Positions 15,256 through 24,184 of a DNA stretch of 64,000 nt are shown in pieces (within the stretch, counting starts at the first letter, position 1; each line of letters begins with the position of its first letter). The notes below the pieces were generated by a model, which saw only the letters and a list, made by a program, of their open reading frames with translations, was not told where the DNA came from and did no database searches. Origin of the DNA: Streptomyces sp. NBRC 110035 (lineage in GTDB: Bacteria > Actinomycetota > Actinomycetes > Streptomycetales > Streptomycetaceae); NCBI RefSeq assembly GCF_000829695.1, contig NZ_BBNN01000027.1, forward strand, positions 290,417 to 354,416. The letters run 5' to 3'. A program made the position numbers and the translations under genes.

Positions 15256-16610
15256 GCGGGCTCCTCCGTCTTCTCCAGGTCGTCCTGCACCGGCGGCGCG
15301 ATCCGGGTGACCCGCACCCGCTCGGCGACATGCCGGTCCAGGGTGCGTACGTCGATCACCGCGCGGCCGTCCCCGGGCAGCTCGACGGTGACCCGGTCAC
15401 CCACGGTGGGGAAACGGCCCAGCCGGTCCACCACCAGGCCGGCCACCGTCTCGTAGTCGTCCCCCTCGGGCAGCTGGACGCCGGTGGCCCCGGCCACCTC
15501 GTCCAGCCGGCGGCCCGCGTCCACGAGCCAGCCGTCGCCGTCGGCGACCGCCAGTTCGGAGACCTTGTCGGACTCGTCGGCGATGTCACCGACCAGTTCC
15601 TCGGCGATGTCCTCGTAGGTGACGATGCCGGCCACACCGCCGTGCTCGTCGAGGACGACCGCGAACTCGTCCTCCTGCTCGCGCATCCGTGCGACCGCGT
15701 CCGGCAGCGGAAGCGTGTCCGGCAGCAGCAGGGGTTGCCTGGCCATCCGGCCGGCGGTGAGACCGGCCATCCGGTCGGCGGGCACCGCCATCAGTTCGCG
15801 CACGCCCAGTACCCCCGCGACGTCGTCGGGGTGATCGCCGAGCACGGGGTAGTTGGAGTGGCCGTGTGCCGCGATCAGACCGACCGCCTCGCCGGCGCTC
15901 GCCTCCCCGCGGACGAAGACGGCGTCCGCGCGCGGCACCATCACCGCGTGCAGGGTCCGCTCGGAGAACTCCAGCGCGTGGTCCAGCAGGGTGGCTCTGT
16001 CCTCGGGCAGCGTCCCGTTCTCGTGGGACTCGCCGATCAGATGACCGAGCTCCTCCAGCGTGGCACCGTGGTGCAGCTCCTCGACCGGCTCGATGCCGAT
16101 GCGGCGCAGCAGGTGGGACGCGGCGTTGTCGAAGATCCGCACCAGCGGTCCGACGACCTTCAGGTACGCCAGGGTCGAGCCGGCCAGCGCCTTCGCCAGC
16201 CGTTCGGGCACCGCGATGGCGAGGTTCTTCGGGGCCAGCTCACCGAGCACCATCTGGACGATCGTGGCCAGCACGAACGCGAGCACCACCGAGGTGCCGC
16301 TCACGGCCGCGTCCGGCAGTCCGAGGCCGGACAGCGCCGGTCTGAGCAGCGCGGACACCGACGGCTCGGCGATGAAACCGACGACCAGACCGGTCACGGT
16401 GATGCCGAGCTGGGCGCCCGACAGCATGAAGGACAGCCGCTCCAGCACCTTCAGCGCGCGGGCGGCCCTGCGGTCCCCGGCCTCGGCCTCACGCGCGAGC
16501 GCGAGCCGGTCCACAGAGACGTAGGCGAACTCCTGGGCCACGAAGTAACCGGTGCCGGCGGTGAGCACGAACACGGCGAGCAGGCCCAGGAAGGCCTCTA
16601 CGGCACTCAT
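15252..16610 (-). CDS. CNNM-domain membrane protein with CBS pair and CorC_HlyC domain (first of two)
   Basis: Longer paralogue of 452 residues. The CNNM membrane domain (~1-190) shows GYFVAQEFAYVSVDRLALAR, LSGAQLGITVTGLVVG and VLGELAPKNLAIAVPE. The CBS pair (~205-345) shows HAVMVPRADAVFV, ANYPVLG-type HSNYPVLGDHPDDVAGV and EFAVVLDEHGGVAGIVTYEDIAEE. The C-terminal CorC_HlyC domain (~360-440) reads GDGWLVDAGRRLDEV, DYETVAGLVVDRLGRFP and GDRVTVELPG. The family is implicated in divalent cation (Mg/Co) homeostasis; the exact role here is inferred only from family. First gene of a two-gene operon. Confidence 0.9.
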   Translation of the reverse strand: MSAVEAFLGLLAVFVLTAGTGYFVAQEFAYVSVDRLALAREAEAGDRRAARALKVLERLSFMLSGAQLGITVTGLVVGFIAEPSVSALLRPALSGLGLPDAAVSGTSVVLAFVLATIVQMVLGELAPKNLAIAVPERLAKALAGSTLAYLKVVGPLVRIFDNAASHLLRRIGIEPVEELHHGATLEELGHLIGESHENGTLPEDRATLLDHALEFSERTLHAVMVPRADAVFVRGEASAGEAVGLIAAHGHSNYPVLGDHPDDVAGVLGVRELMAVPADRMAGLTAGRMARQPLLLPDTLPLPDAVARMREQEDEFAVVLDEHGGVAGIVTYEDIAEELVGDIADESDKVSELAVADGDGWLVDAGRRLDEVAGATGVQLPEGDDYETVAGLVVDRLGRFPTVGDRVTVELPGDGRAVIDVRTLDRHVAERVRVTRIAPPVQDDLEKTEEPA

Positions 16611-16805
16611 CGAACACCACCCCGCCGGGTGCCGGTCTCAACAGGTGCGTGACGGGATGGTCGGGGACTGTGCCCCGGGGGGTCCGTCGATCTGGCGGAC
16701 ACGTGCATGACTCCTCGTGGATGTACCGGGTGGCCGGTGCGCCGGCCGGCCGGACTGGATCTGTCTGCGATCCAACGATTCGGACAGGGGACATGTTCCC
16801 GGACC

Positions 16806-16841
16806 GGGCCGGACCGCACCCCTGCGGGTGCGGTCCGGCCC
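16806..16841 (-). terminator. Perfect 16-bp hairpin after terB-like gene
   Basis: gggccggaccgcaccc and gggtgcggtccggccc pair perfectly around a four-base ctgc loop, 32 bases after the TerB-like stop on the minus strand. Confidence 0.8.
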
Positions 16842-16872
16842 GCGGCTCGGCGGTGCGGTGCGCCGGTGCGTC

Positions 16873-17328
16873 TCAGAGGTCGAACTCGTGCGGCGGCAGC
16901 CCCAGGGCGAAACACGCCTCCCGGACGACCGCCTGCTCGTTCTGGTCGAAGTCGCCGTCCGCTCCGCCGATCACGATGCCGATCTGGATCACGGCCCGTG
17001 CCTCGGCAGGCTTCTTCTTCGCCTTGGCGATCTCCTGCAACACGCTCACCTTGCCGAAGGCGAAGTCCGCGACCAGCCTGTCGAGGTTCTCCTCGAAGCG
17101 GCGGCGCAGATCGTCCGCGGGAAAGTTCCGCAGGACGTCGTTGGTGGAGATGAGCTGGGCCACCCGCTGCCGCTCGGAGGGGTCGACGGACCCGTCGGCG
17201 GCGGCGACCAGGGCGCACATGGCCATGCTCGCGTCACGGAAGGCGCCGCTCCTGAGATCGTTCTTCTTCGTTTCGAGCTGGGTCTGCATCTGCGACGCGG
17301 ACTCCTTGATGCGGTCCCACAGGGCCAT
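16873..17328 (-). CDS. TerB-like tellurite-resistance family protein
   Basis: Small helical cytoplasmic protein, 151 residues, from ATG 17328 with GGAG five bases upstream. Two acidic repeats typical of TerB are present: ALVAAADGSVDPSERQRV (~46-63) and GIVIGGADGDFDQNEQAVV (~118-136). TerB proteins bind metal through such Asp/Glu clusters and belong to membrane-linked stress complexes with TerC/TerD. No other ter gene lies nearby, so its partner set must be elsewhere. Monocistronic: a terminator follows and the next gene is divergent. Confidence 0.85.
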   Translation of the reverse strand: MALWDRIKESASQMQTQLETKKNDLRSGAFRDASMAMCALVAAADGSVDPSERQRVAQLISTNDVLRNFPADDLRRRFEENLDRLVADFAFGKVSVLQEIAKAKKKPAEARAVIQIGIVIGGADGDFDQNEQAVVREACFALGLPPHEFDL

Positions 17329-17529
17329 GCGTACTCCAGGTGTTCGGATCGGGTGCGCGTGTGCACAACCAGTATCTACAGCAGCGTAGAAGTTAGCGGA
17401 CCCGGCCCCGGGGCAGAAGTGCCGGACTCGGGCGTTCCGAGTTGGCGGAGGGTGTCGCTGTTGGGCCGAACGGGTGACCATGCGTAAGAATTGCCCGATG
17501 CAGACAGTCAGCACCACCCAGGACGGAGC

Positions 17530-17928
17530 ATGCCGGTGAACAGCCACGATGTCACCGACGAACAGTGGGAAGGACTCGCCCAGGTCGTTCCGCTGCGGGG
17601 CCACGACGCCTGGCCGTCCTCGGTGGGCCACCGTTCCGTCCCCGAGGCCGAGGCCGAGGCGCGACGCCGCCTCGTGGTCCTGAGGGTGAACGTGTTCGCG
17701 GACGCCCGCGACGTCGCGGAGACGCTGATGTCCGGGATACCGGTCCTCCTCGACCTCACCAGTGCGGAGGGCGACGTCGCCAAGCGGATACTGGACTTCA
17801 GCACCGGTGTCGTCTTCGGCCTGGGCAGCGGCATGCACCGCGTCGACCGCAACGTCTTCCTGCTGACCCCGGCCGACACCGAAGTGACCGGTCTGATGCA
17901 GGGGATGGGGATCCCCGGGAACGGTTAG
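17530..17928 (+). CDS. SepF-like cell-division protein
   Basis: Protein of 132 residues with the SepF fold (about residues 45-130): RLVVLRVNVFADARDVAETLMSGIPVLLDLT, then AKRILDFSTGVVFGLGSGMHRVDRNVFLLTP. SepF links FtsZ rings to the membrane. Streptomyces have one SepF in the dcw cluster and two SepF-like paralogues (SflA, SflB). As this gene is outside a dcw cluster, it is more likely one of the latter. The start at ATG 17530 has an AGGA-type site at a good distance; an upstream TTG (17491) would add a non-conserved extension. Confidence 0.8.
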   Translation: MPVNSHDVTDEQWEGLAQVVPLRGHDAWPSSVGHRSVPEAEAEARRRLVVLRVNVFADARDVAETLMSGIPVLLDLTSAEGDVAKRILDFSTGVVFGLGSGMHRVDRNVFLLTPADTEVTGLMQGMGIPGNG

Positions 17929-18037
17929 CCGGGCCGGCACGGGGGAGTGAACGGGCGGGACGGGCGTTTCGCCCGATCGTGGGAAGCGCGCACAAGCGGA
18001 ACGGTTCACCCCGCTCCGGAGCTCTAGCGTCCCGCAC

Positions 18038-19282
18038 ATGACCCTGCCTCACCGGTCGCCGCCGGCCCTGTCCTCCCCGTCTCCCGCCTCCCTGTTCTCC
18101 CCCCTGCCCGGTGTCCCGTCCCCCGGAGCCTCCTCCGGGGAGGGAGGCGCCCGGGGGCGCCGGTGCCCCGACCGGCCGCACATCACCGAGCTGCTGCTGT
18201 CCGCCTTCGCCGGGCACCGCAACACCGGGCTTCCGCTCGGGCCCCTCACCCTGCTGGCCGGGGCCAGCGGCAGCGGCAAGACCAGCGCCCTGCGGGCCTA
18301 CGAGGCACTCGCCCGGCTCGGTGGCGGGGCCGAGCTCGGCGAGGCGTTCCCCGCACCGGACGCGTGCGTGCCGGAACGGGCCCGCGCCGACGCACAGGGC
18401 CGCCGGGGTTTCCGCATCGGCTGCACCGCCGACGGCCCCGAGGGTCCGGTCCGGCTCGAGGTCGCCGTGCAGGCCGAACCCACGCTGCGGATCGCGGGGG
18501 AGCGGCTGACGGCGGACGGGACGGTCCTGCTGGAGTCCGCGCTGCGCGACCCCCGGGGCCGCACCGTGCAAGCCGCGTGGCACACTGCCGGGACCGCCCC
18601 GGTCACCCGCGGTCCGCTGCCCGACGACCGGCTGGGCACCGCGCTGCTGCCACTGCGCGTCGCAGGCCGGACGCCCGGCGAGCGCAGGGTGCTGGCCGCC
18701 GCCGAGCAGATGGTGGTCGCCCTGCGCTCGGTCTTCGCCTGCGACCCCCGGCCCGACGGCATGCGCGACGCCGTGCCGACCGGCACCGGGCGGCTGCTCG
18801 GCGACTGTGGCAACGTCGCCGACGTGCTGTGGCGCACCCACACCGAGTGCGCGATCCGGTACGGGCTCCTGGTGTCCGCCGTACGCGCCGGATGCGCCGG
18901 GCCGGTCACCGGCCTGCTCGCCGAGCCGTGCGGCGACGGCCTGGTCCGCGCCCTGCTCGACCGGGGCGACGGAACCCGTACCGCGCTCGGACGCCTGGGC
19001 GAGGGCGAGCTGCGGTACGTCGCGCTCGCGCTGGTGCTGCTCACGGGGCCCGGCGTGCTGGAGGTCGACGCGTCCGGCGAGGTCCCGGCCGCGCTGCAGA
19101 CCCTCACCGTGCTCGCCGACGGGCTCGACCGGGGCATGGACCCGCTCCAGCGCGCGGAACTGCTGCGGCTGGCGGCGCGGATGTGCGAGCGGGGGCACAT
19201 CCGGCTGGTCGGGGCGGTGAGTGACGCGTCCTGGGCCGCGGGAGTGGACGGCGTGACGGTGGTACACCTGAACCGTGACTGA
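18038..19282 (+). CDS. RecF/SMC-like P-loop ATPase
   Basis: ATP-binding protein of 414 residues. After a Pro/Ser-rich N-terminus (~1-45), a RecF/SMC-type ABC ATPase begins (HITELLLSAFAGHRNTGLPLGPLTLLAGASGSGKTSAL), with Walker A at ~74-82. The C-terminal part contains LGEGELRYVALALVLLT, a plausible signature motif, and a D-loop-like LLTGPGVLEVDASGE. This layout matches uncharacterised OLD/RecF-like ATPases. No nuclease domain is visible. The gene overlaps the MazG-like gene by eight bases, so the two are co-translated and may act together on nucleotide or DNA quality control; that link is inference. Confidence 0.7.
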   Translation: MTLPHRSPPALSSPSPASLFSPLPGVPSPGASSGEGGARGRRCPDRPHITELLLSAFAGHRNTGLPLGPLTLLAGASGSGKTSALRAYEALARLGGGAELGEAFPAPDACVPERARADAQGRRGFRIGCTADGPEGPVRLEVAVQAEPTLRIAGERLTADGTVLLESALRDPRGRTVQAAWHTAGTAPVTRGPLPDDRLGTALLPLRVAGRTPGERRVLAAAEQMVVALRSVFACDPRPDGMRDAVPTGTGRLLGDCGNVADVLWRTHTECAIRYGLLVSAVRAGCAGPVTGLLAEPCGDGLVRALLDRGDGTRTALGRLGEGELRYVALALVLLTGPGVLEVDASGEVPAALQTLTVLADGLDRGMDPLQRAELLRLAARMCERGHIRLVGAVSDASWAAGVDGVTVVHLNRD

Positions 19283-19652
19283 CACGCCCGACCCGACGCG
19301 CCCCACCGCCCCGGCCGCCCCCGCCGCCCCGCTCGCCCCGCTCGACGTGGCCGGACTCCAGCGCAGACTCGCCGAGTTCGCCGCGGCACGGAACTGGCAG
19401 TCCTACCACACCCCGAAGAACCTCGTCACCGCGCTCAGTGTGGAGGCCTCCGAACTGGTGGAGATCTTCCAGTGGCTGACGCCGGAGGAGTCGGCCCGCG
19501 TCATGGACGACCCGGACACCGCACACCGCGTCGGCGACGAGGTGGCCGATGTGCTCGCGTACCTCCTCCAGTTGTGCGAGGTGCTCGGCGTCGACCCCCT
19601 GGCCGCCCTGAGCGCCAAGATCGACCGCAACGAGCACCGCTTTCCGGTCTGA
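19275..19652 (+). CDS. MazG-like nucleotide pyrophosphohydrolase
   Basis: Protein of 125 residues from GTG 19275, overlapping the preceding ATPase gene. The all-alpha NTP-PPase core is clear: LQRRLAEFAAARNW, LVTALSVEASELVEIFQW (metal-binding EExxE-type ExxE) and HRVGDEVADVLAYLLQLCEVLGV (second ExxD). It probably hydrolyses non-canonical (d)NTPs to monophosphates. The N-terminal ~25 residues are Ala/Pro-rich and dispensable-looking. Confidence 0.85.
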   Translation: MTDTPDPTRPTAPAAPAAPLAPLDVAGLQRRLAEFAAARNWQSYHTPKNLVTALSVEASELVEIFQWLTPEESARVMDDPDTAHRVGDEVADVLAYLLQLCEVLGVDPLAALSAKIDRNEHRFPV

Positions 19653-19772
19653 ACGGGGTGCTCCGCGGAGCGCCCCTCCCCGGAGTGGACTTCTCCGTCA
19701 TCACTCTCCGTATTCAACATGCCGACCGTTTTCGAATTGTTGTCCCCAGATCTCCGCCTTCTGTTCGATGTT

Positions 19773-19790
19773 CTGTCTCAAACTGTCTCA
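19773..19790. promoter_or_regulatory. Direct repeat CTGTCTCA x2 upstream of DUF6099 gene
   Basis: CTGTCTCA occurs at 19773-19780 and 19783-19790, a ten-base period (one helical turn), about 70 bases before the DUF6099 start. Tandem sites in phase suggest a regulator binding as a head-to-tail dimer; none is identified. Confidence 0.35.
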
Positions 19791-19857
19791 CTCTGGGTAG
19801 TGAACAGGGGAGTTGGGCGGACGCGCGGGCAGCGCGTCGGACAGACAGGGGCGGCGC

Positions 19858-20343
19858 ATGGACGCTGTGCGGCTCATAGGGACGAGCAGACGGGCCCTCA
19901 CCACTGCCGGCGGTATGCCGGAGCTCTCGGCGGAGGTGTGGCAGGCGCAGGCACTCGCGCAGGCGGTAGGCAGCCGCCTCGCGGTCGCCGGCCCGCCCGA
20001 ACTGCGCGGCGAGGCACTGGGCCTGACCGAGCTGGCGGGACGCGGCTGCGGGGTGCTGGACACCCCGCGGCTCGGTCCGGGCGAGTCGCGCGCCGCCCTG
20101 CTCACCGAGCTGGGCGACGCCCGGCAGGCCCTGCTGCACCTGGGCGGACTTCTCGGCGAGGTCGGCATCGCGCTGGTCGGCATGGCCTCCTCGGCGGTCG
20201 ACGAGTCCTCGTACTGGCAGTGCGTGGAGGCCATCGACGCGGCGGACGAGTCCCGCGACCGCGTGCTGGAGATGCTCCGCAAACTGGCGGACCGGGACCA
20301 GGCCCTCGCCGAACAGGAGGCCGGTCGGGGCCGGCTGCCGTGA
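19858..20343 (+). CDS. DUF6099 family protein
   Basis: Hypothetical helical protein of 161 residues, matching a family (DUF6099) I associate with Streptomyces. Recognisable stretches are MDAVRLIGTSRRAL at the start, AWQAQALAQAVGS-type EVWQAQALAQAVGSRLAV, GPPELRGEALGL, DARQALLHLGGLLGEVGIALVG and YWQCVEAIDAADES. No catalytic motif or membrane segment is visible. The start at ATG 19858 follows AGGGG. It stands alone, with in-phase direct repeats upstream. Function unknown. Confidence 0.75.
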   Translation: MDAVRLIGTSRRALTTAGGMPELSAEVWQAQALAQAVGSRLAVAGPPELRGEALGLTELAGRGCGVLDTPRLGPGESRAALLTELGDARQALLHLGGLLGEVGIALVGMASSAVDESSYWQCVEAIDAADESRDRVLEMLRKLADRDQALAEQEAGRGRLP

Positions 20344-20746
20344 CCGCGCAGGTTCACCGGGTGGGCGGTCGTGGCGGCCGGAGGTGCGGTGACGTCCGTT
20401 CGACCGCTGGAGGCGCGGTGGCCGGGCCCGGGCGAAGCGGCGCAGACCCGACCGCCTGCCGTCGGCCTGCTGCCGCCCCCACGGCGTCACCTGCTTGCAC
20501 GGCGGCTGCTCCCCGGAAGCGGCCCCGCCGGCGGTGCGGCCGTGGTGGACGCGGACGGCACCGAGGTGGCTGCTACGGCCCTCCCGCGACCACCCGCACG
20601 CGGCGCAACGGACGTCCCCGCCCGTCCCGCCGTCCCCCGTTCCGGCCGCCGGCCCGGCGAACCTTCCCGGCCGGAGCGCCGGGCGCGACACGGGGGGGCG
20701 AAGGGCCGGCCGGACCGTACCGGGTCCGAGCAGGCAGGATGGAGGC
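20344..20746. other. Intergenic region without recognisable gene
   Basis: About 400 bases between the DUF6099 gene and the F420-dependent oxidoreductase gene. I see no convincing coding frame, repeat or terminator; it presumably holds the promoter of the oxidoreductase near its right end. Confidence 0.4.
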
Positions 20747-21670
20747 ATGGATCTCCGTATCTTCACCGAGCCCCAGCAGGGGGCCACCTACGACACCTTG
20801 CTCACCGTCGCCAAGGCCACCGAGGAACTCGGCTTCGACGCCTTCTTCCGCTCCGACCACTACCTCAAGATGGGCTCCGGGGACGGCCTGCCCGGCCCCA
20901 CCGACGCCTGGATCACCCTCGCCGGCCTCGCCCGCGAGACCAAGCGCATCCGGCTCGGCACCCTGATGACCGCCGGCACCTTCCGGCTCCCCGGCGTCCT
21001 CGCCATCCAGGTCGCCCAGGTGGACCAGATGTCCGGCGGCCGTGTCGAACTCGGCCTGGGGTCCGGCTGGTTCGAGGAAGAGCACAAGGCGTACGGCATC
21101 CCCTTCCCGAAGGAGAAGATGGCCCGCCTGGAGGAACAGCTGGAGATCGTCATCGGCCTGTGGGCGACCGGGACCGGCCAGACCTACGACTTCCACGGCA
21201 CGTACTACGACCTCACGCGGTCACCGGCGCTCCCCAAGCCGGCCCAGCCCAAGGTCCCGGTGCTCATCGGCGGCCACGGCGCCGTCCGCACGCCCCGGCT
21301 GGCCGCGCGGTACGCCGACGAGTTCAACATGCCGTTCGCCTCCGTCGAGGACAGCGAGCGCCAGTTCGGCCGGGTGCGCGCCGCCGCCCAGGAGGCAGGC
21401 CGCGACCCCGGCGCCCTCGTGTACTCCAACGCGCTGGTCGCCTGCGTCGGCAAGGACGAGCAGGAGATCGCCCGCCGCGCCGCCGCGATCGGCCGCGAGC
21501 CCGACGAACTGCGCGCCAACGGGCTCGCGGGCACCCCCGCCGAGGTCGTCGACAAGATCGGCCGCTACGCCGAGGCCGGCGCCCGGCGCATCTACCTCCA
21601 GATCCTCGACCTGTCCGACCTCGACCACCTGGAACTCATCTCCTCCCAGGTCCAGTCCCAGCTGGGCTAG
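20747..21670 (+). CDS. LLM-class F420-dependent oxidoreductase
   Basis: TIM-barrel, luciferase-like enzyme of 307 residues predicted to use coenzyme F420. Family signals are TEELGFDAFFRSDHYLKMG, DAWITLAGLARETKRIRLGTLMTAGTFRLPGVLAIQVAQVDQMSGGRVELGLGSGW split over ~45-105, EEEHKAYGIPFPKEKMARLEEQLEI, and PVLIGGHGAVRTPRLAARYADEFN. The ATG at 20747 begins the conserved MDLRIF; the longer frame upstream is rejected. The substrate is not inferable. It stands alone and is followed by a hairpin. Confidence 0.88.
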   Translation: MDLRIFTEPQQGATYDTLLTVAKATEELGFDAFFRSDHYLKMGSGDGLPGPTDAWITLAGLARETKRIRLGTLMTAGTFRLPGVLAIQVAQVDQMSGGRVELGLGSGWFEEEHKAYGIPFPKEKMARLEEQLEIVIGLWATGTGQTYDFHGTYYDLTRSPALPKPAQPKVPVLIGGHGAVRTPRLAARYADEFNMPFASVEDSERQFGRVRAAAQEAGRDPGALVYSNALVACVGKDEQEIARRAAAIGREPDELRANGLAGTPAEVVDKIGRYAEAGARRIYLQILDLSDLDHLELISSQVQSQLG

Positions 21671-21679
21671 CCTCTCCGG

Positions 21680-21704
21680 CCGTGCGGGCGGACCGCCCGC
21701 ACGG
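21680..21704 (+). terminator. Hairpin after the F420-dependent oxidoreductase gene
   Basis: ccgtgcgggcgg and ccgcccgcacgg are perfect inverted arms only one base apart, ten bases after the stop codon. Confidence 0.65.
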
Positions 21705-22024
21705 TCAGGCCGACCCCGCAGGCCTGCACGCACCCCCGCACTCCCGGCGGGCCCGGGGCCCCGGAGAAGCAGCGGCCCGGGGCCGCCCGGCACATTCGGC
21801 AGAGGCTCTTCCCGGCGGCGGCCGACCGCACCGTCGGCATCCCGTCGGCATCCCGTGGGCGCCCCGGGCCCGGCGCTGCGGCCTCACTGCGGCAGCCCCG
21901 GACCGCTCCGGGAACCGGGCGGACGGCCGAGACGGAGCACACGATTCCTCCCGCGGGGTTCTGGCGGGGTCTCCTCGAGCGGCGTGGGTGAATCACGGGA
22001 CGCGCCGATCTAATTACCGCATAT
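21705..22024. other. Intergenic region before multicopper oxidase
   Basis: About 320 bases with no recognisable gene. The composition switches sharply to AT-rich over the last 40 bases (ctaattaccgcatatatg), which is probably the multicopper oxidase promoter. Confidence 0.4.
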
Positions 22025-22054
22025 ATGACTATAAGACATGTGTTATTCAGTCAT
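22025..22054. promoter_or_regulatory. AT-rich inverted repeat across the multicopper oxidase start
   Basis: ATGACTATAA at 22025-22034 faces TTAT and AGTCAT at 22043-22054, a ten-base inverted repeat with a two-base interruption around GACATGTG. It overlaps the first possible ATG and ends at the second. It may be a metal-responsive operator or a start-site RNA hairpin. Confidence 0.4.
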
Positions 22055-23696
22055 GCACTCACATACGCGGCGCACCCTGCTCGGTGCCTCGATCGCGGCC
22101 GTCGGCTCCGGAGCCCTGGCCGCCTGTTCCGGGTCGGGCTCGCACTCCGGGCCCGGCCCTCACTCCGCGTCCGGTCCGCCCTCCGCAACCGGCACCCCCG
22201 CGGCGGCGGGCGGGGCCCCCGGCCACCGCGGCGAGGGTTTCGTTCCCAAGGGGCCCACGGGGTACGTGAACCCGTCCGATCCCGAGGTCGTCGCTGCCGA
22301 GAGGGAACGCGGGTCCGGTCCCCTGCGCACGGTCGTGCTGACCGCCTCCGAGACGTCCCTCGACCTGGGCGGGCAGACCGTTGACTCATGGGCGTACGGT
22401 GACATGCTGCCCGGCAGGGAGGTCCGGGTCACCGCGGGTGACATCCTCAACCTCAGGCTCGTCAACCACCTGCCCGTGACGACGACGCTGCACTCGCACG
22501 GTATCCGTCTGCGCTGCGACATGGACGGAGTACCGGGCCTGACCCAGTCCTCCGTCGAGCCCGGCGCGGACTTCACCTACCGCTTCGCCGTGCCGCACCC
22601 GGGTACGTACTGGGTGCATTCGCACTCGGGAATGCAACTCGACCGCGGCCTGTACGCCCCGCTGATCGTCGAGGACCCCAAGGAGCCCTTGTGCTACGAC
22701 AAGGAGTGGGTCGTCGTCCTGGACGACTGGGTGGACGGCGTGGACGGCTCCACTCCGGACGGCGTGCTCGCGCAGTTGCACCAGGGCAGGAGCATCCCGA
22801 TGGACATGGGCGAGAGCGCCGCACACGACTCGATGCTCGCCCCCGCCAAGCCCGCCGGCCCCTCCCGCGTCCTGCACAAGGGGCACAGCCGCGTGCTGGA
22901 CAGCGCGGGCGGTCACGTCGACTACCCGCACTATCTGATCAACGGCCGTCTCCCGAAAGCCGCTTCGGTCTTCCGGGCCTGCCCCGGGGAGCGGATCCGG
23001 TTGCGGATCATCAACGCCGGGGGCGACACGGCTTTCCGGGTGGCACTCGGCGGCCACGAGATGACCGTGACGCACACGGACGGCTACCCGGTCGAGCACA
23101 CGCGCACGGACGCACTGCTGCTGGGCATGGCCGAACGCTACGACGTGCTCGTCACCGCCAAGGACGGGGTGTTCCCGCTGGTCGCGCTCGCCGAAGGCAA
23201 GAACGCGAGGGCCCTGGCGGTCCTGCGCACCGGCAGCGGGAGCTTCCCCGGATGCTCCGCGCACCCGAAGGAGCTCGACGGCCGGATCGTGCCGGCCGGC
23301 CGGCTGGTGCCGGACGAGTCCGTCGCCCTCTGCGACCGCACCCCGGACCGCGAGCTGAGCTTCAGACTGACCGGCAGCATGAGGCAGTTCGACTGGAGAC
23401 TCGACGGCCGGACCTACTCCGTCGAACAACGCCACCCCGTCCGGGAGGGAGAACGGGTCCGCCTGACCTTCACCAACGCCACCGACATGTGGCACCCCAT
23501 GCATCTGCACGGCCACACCTTCGCCCTCACCGGCGCCCGCGCGGCCGGAGCGCGCAAGGACACCGCCCTGGTACTGCCGCACCGCAAACTCGTCGTCGAC
23601 TTCAACGCCGACAACCCGGGCCTGTGGATGCTGCACTGCCACAACCAGTACCACTCCGAATCCGGCATGATGACCATCCTCGGCTACCGGAAGTGA
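22038..23696 (+). CDS. Tat-exported multicopper oxidase
   Basis: Extracytoplasmic multicopper oxidase, 552 residues from ATG 22038 or 547 from ATG 22053; neither has a ribosome binding site and the leader may be very short. The N-terminus has a twin-arginine signal (HTRRTLLGASIAAVGSG) followed by an LAAC lipobox. All four copper clusters are present: TTLHSHGIRL and TYWVHSHSG in the first cupredoxin domain (~150-200), then HPMHLHGHTF and MLHCHNQYHSESGMM near the C-terminus, giving HCHxxxH with a Met axial ligand. Such enzymes oxidise Cu(I), other metals or phenols. It is monocistronic in an unusual AT-rich promoter context. Confidence 0.9.
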   Translation: MCYSVMHSHTRRTLLGASIAAVGSGALAACSGSGSHSGPGPHSASGPPSATGTPAAAGGAPGHRGEGFVPKGPTGYVNPSDPEVVAAERERGSGPLRTVVLTASETSLDLGGQTVDSWAYGDMLPGREVRVTAGDILNLRLVNHLPVTTTLHSHGIRLRCDMDGVPGLTQSSVEPGADFTYRFAVPHPGTYWVHSHSGMQLDRGLYAPLIVEDPKEPLCYDKEWVVVLDDWVDGVDGSTPDGVLAQLHQGRSIPMDMGESAAHDSMLAPAKPAGPSRVLHKGHSRVLDSAGGHVDYPHYLINGRLPKAASVFRACPGERIRLRIINAGGDTAFRVALGGHEMTVTHTDGYPVEHTRTDALLLGMAERYDVLVTAKDGVFPLVALAEGKNARALAVLRTGSGSFPGCSAHPKELDGRIVPAGRLVPDESVALCDRTPDRELSFRLTGSMRQFDWRLDGRTYSVEQRHPVREGERVRLTFTNATDMWHPMHLHGHTFALTGARAAGARKDTALVLPHRKLVVDFNADNPGLWMLHCHNQYHSESGMMTILGYRK

Positions 23697-24184
23697 CGAC
23701 GGCATCGGCTGCCCCGCCGGCTGCGGGGCCCCGGGACCGCGCAGACGCACCTGTGGCGGAACGTCCGCGGTACGGGCCCCGCACAGGCGAGCGGTGGCGT
23801 CGGTGATCCGCACCGTCGATCGGAGTCCGTCCCGCACGGTTGTCTCTCCGGTCCACGGACCGGTCGTGGACCGGGAGGGACGCCCCTCCCTGACGCATAC
23901 GGCCGGGCCCATGGCTCGCCCCGCCAGGCGTGGGCGAGCCCCACGGCCGGGGCTGCGGCCAGGGGACCCGACCGCGGTGGGTGGCCGGCGCCGATCGGCA
24001 GGGGAGCTCCACCCCCACCCCCGGCCCCGGACCCGGCTTGTGCGGCCGGACCTCGGGACCGGCCGCGGCCGGAAGCGACGACACACGCCCGCAGCGGCCC
24101 CCGGCCCCGGTGCGCCACCGGAGGACCCCGGCGGACCGGGCAGCCGACCGGACCGGATCGAGAACACGTCACGTGGGAGAAGAG
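23697..24184. other. Gap between multicopper oxidase and phytochrome genes
   Basis: No gene is seen in 488 bases. Two hairpins are visible: ccggtccacg/cgtggaccgg (23848-23874, seven-base loop) and ggctcgccc/gggcgagcc (23913-23940). Either may terminate the oxidase transcript. The phytochrome promoter should lie in the right half but shows no clear consensus. Confidence 0.45.
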
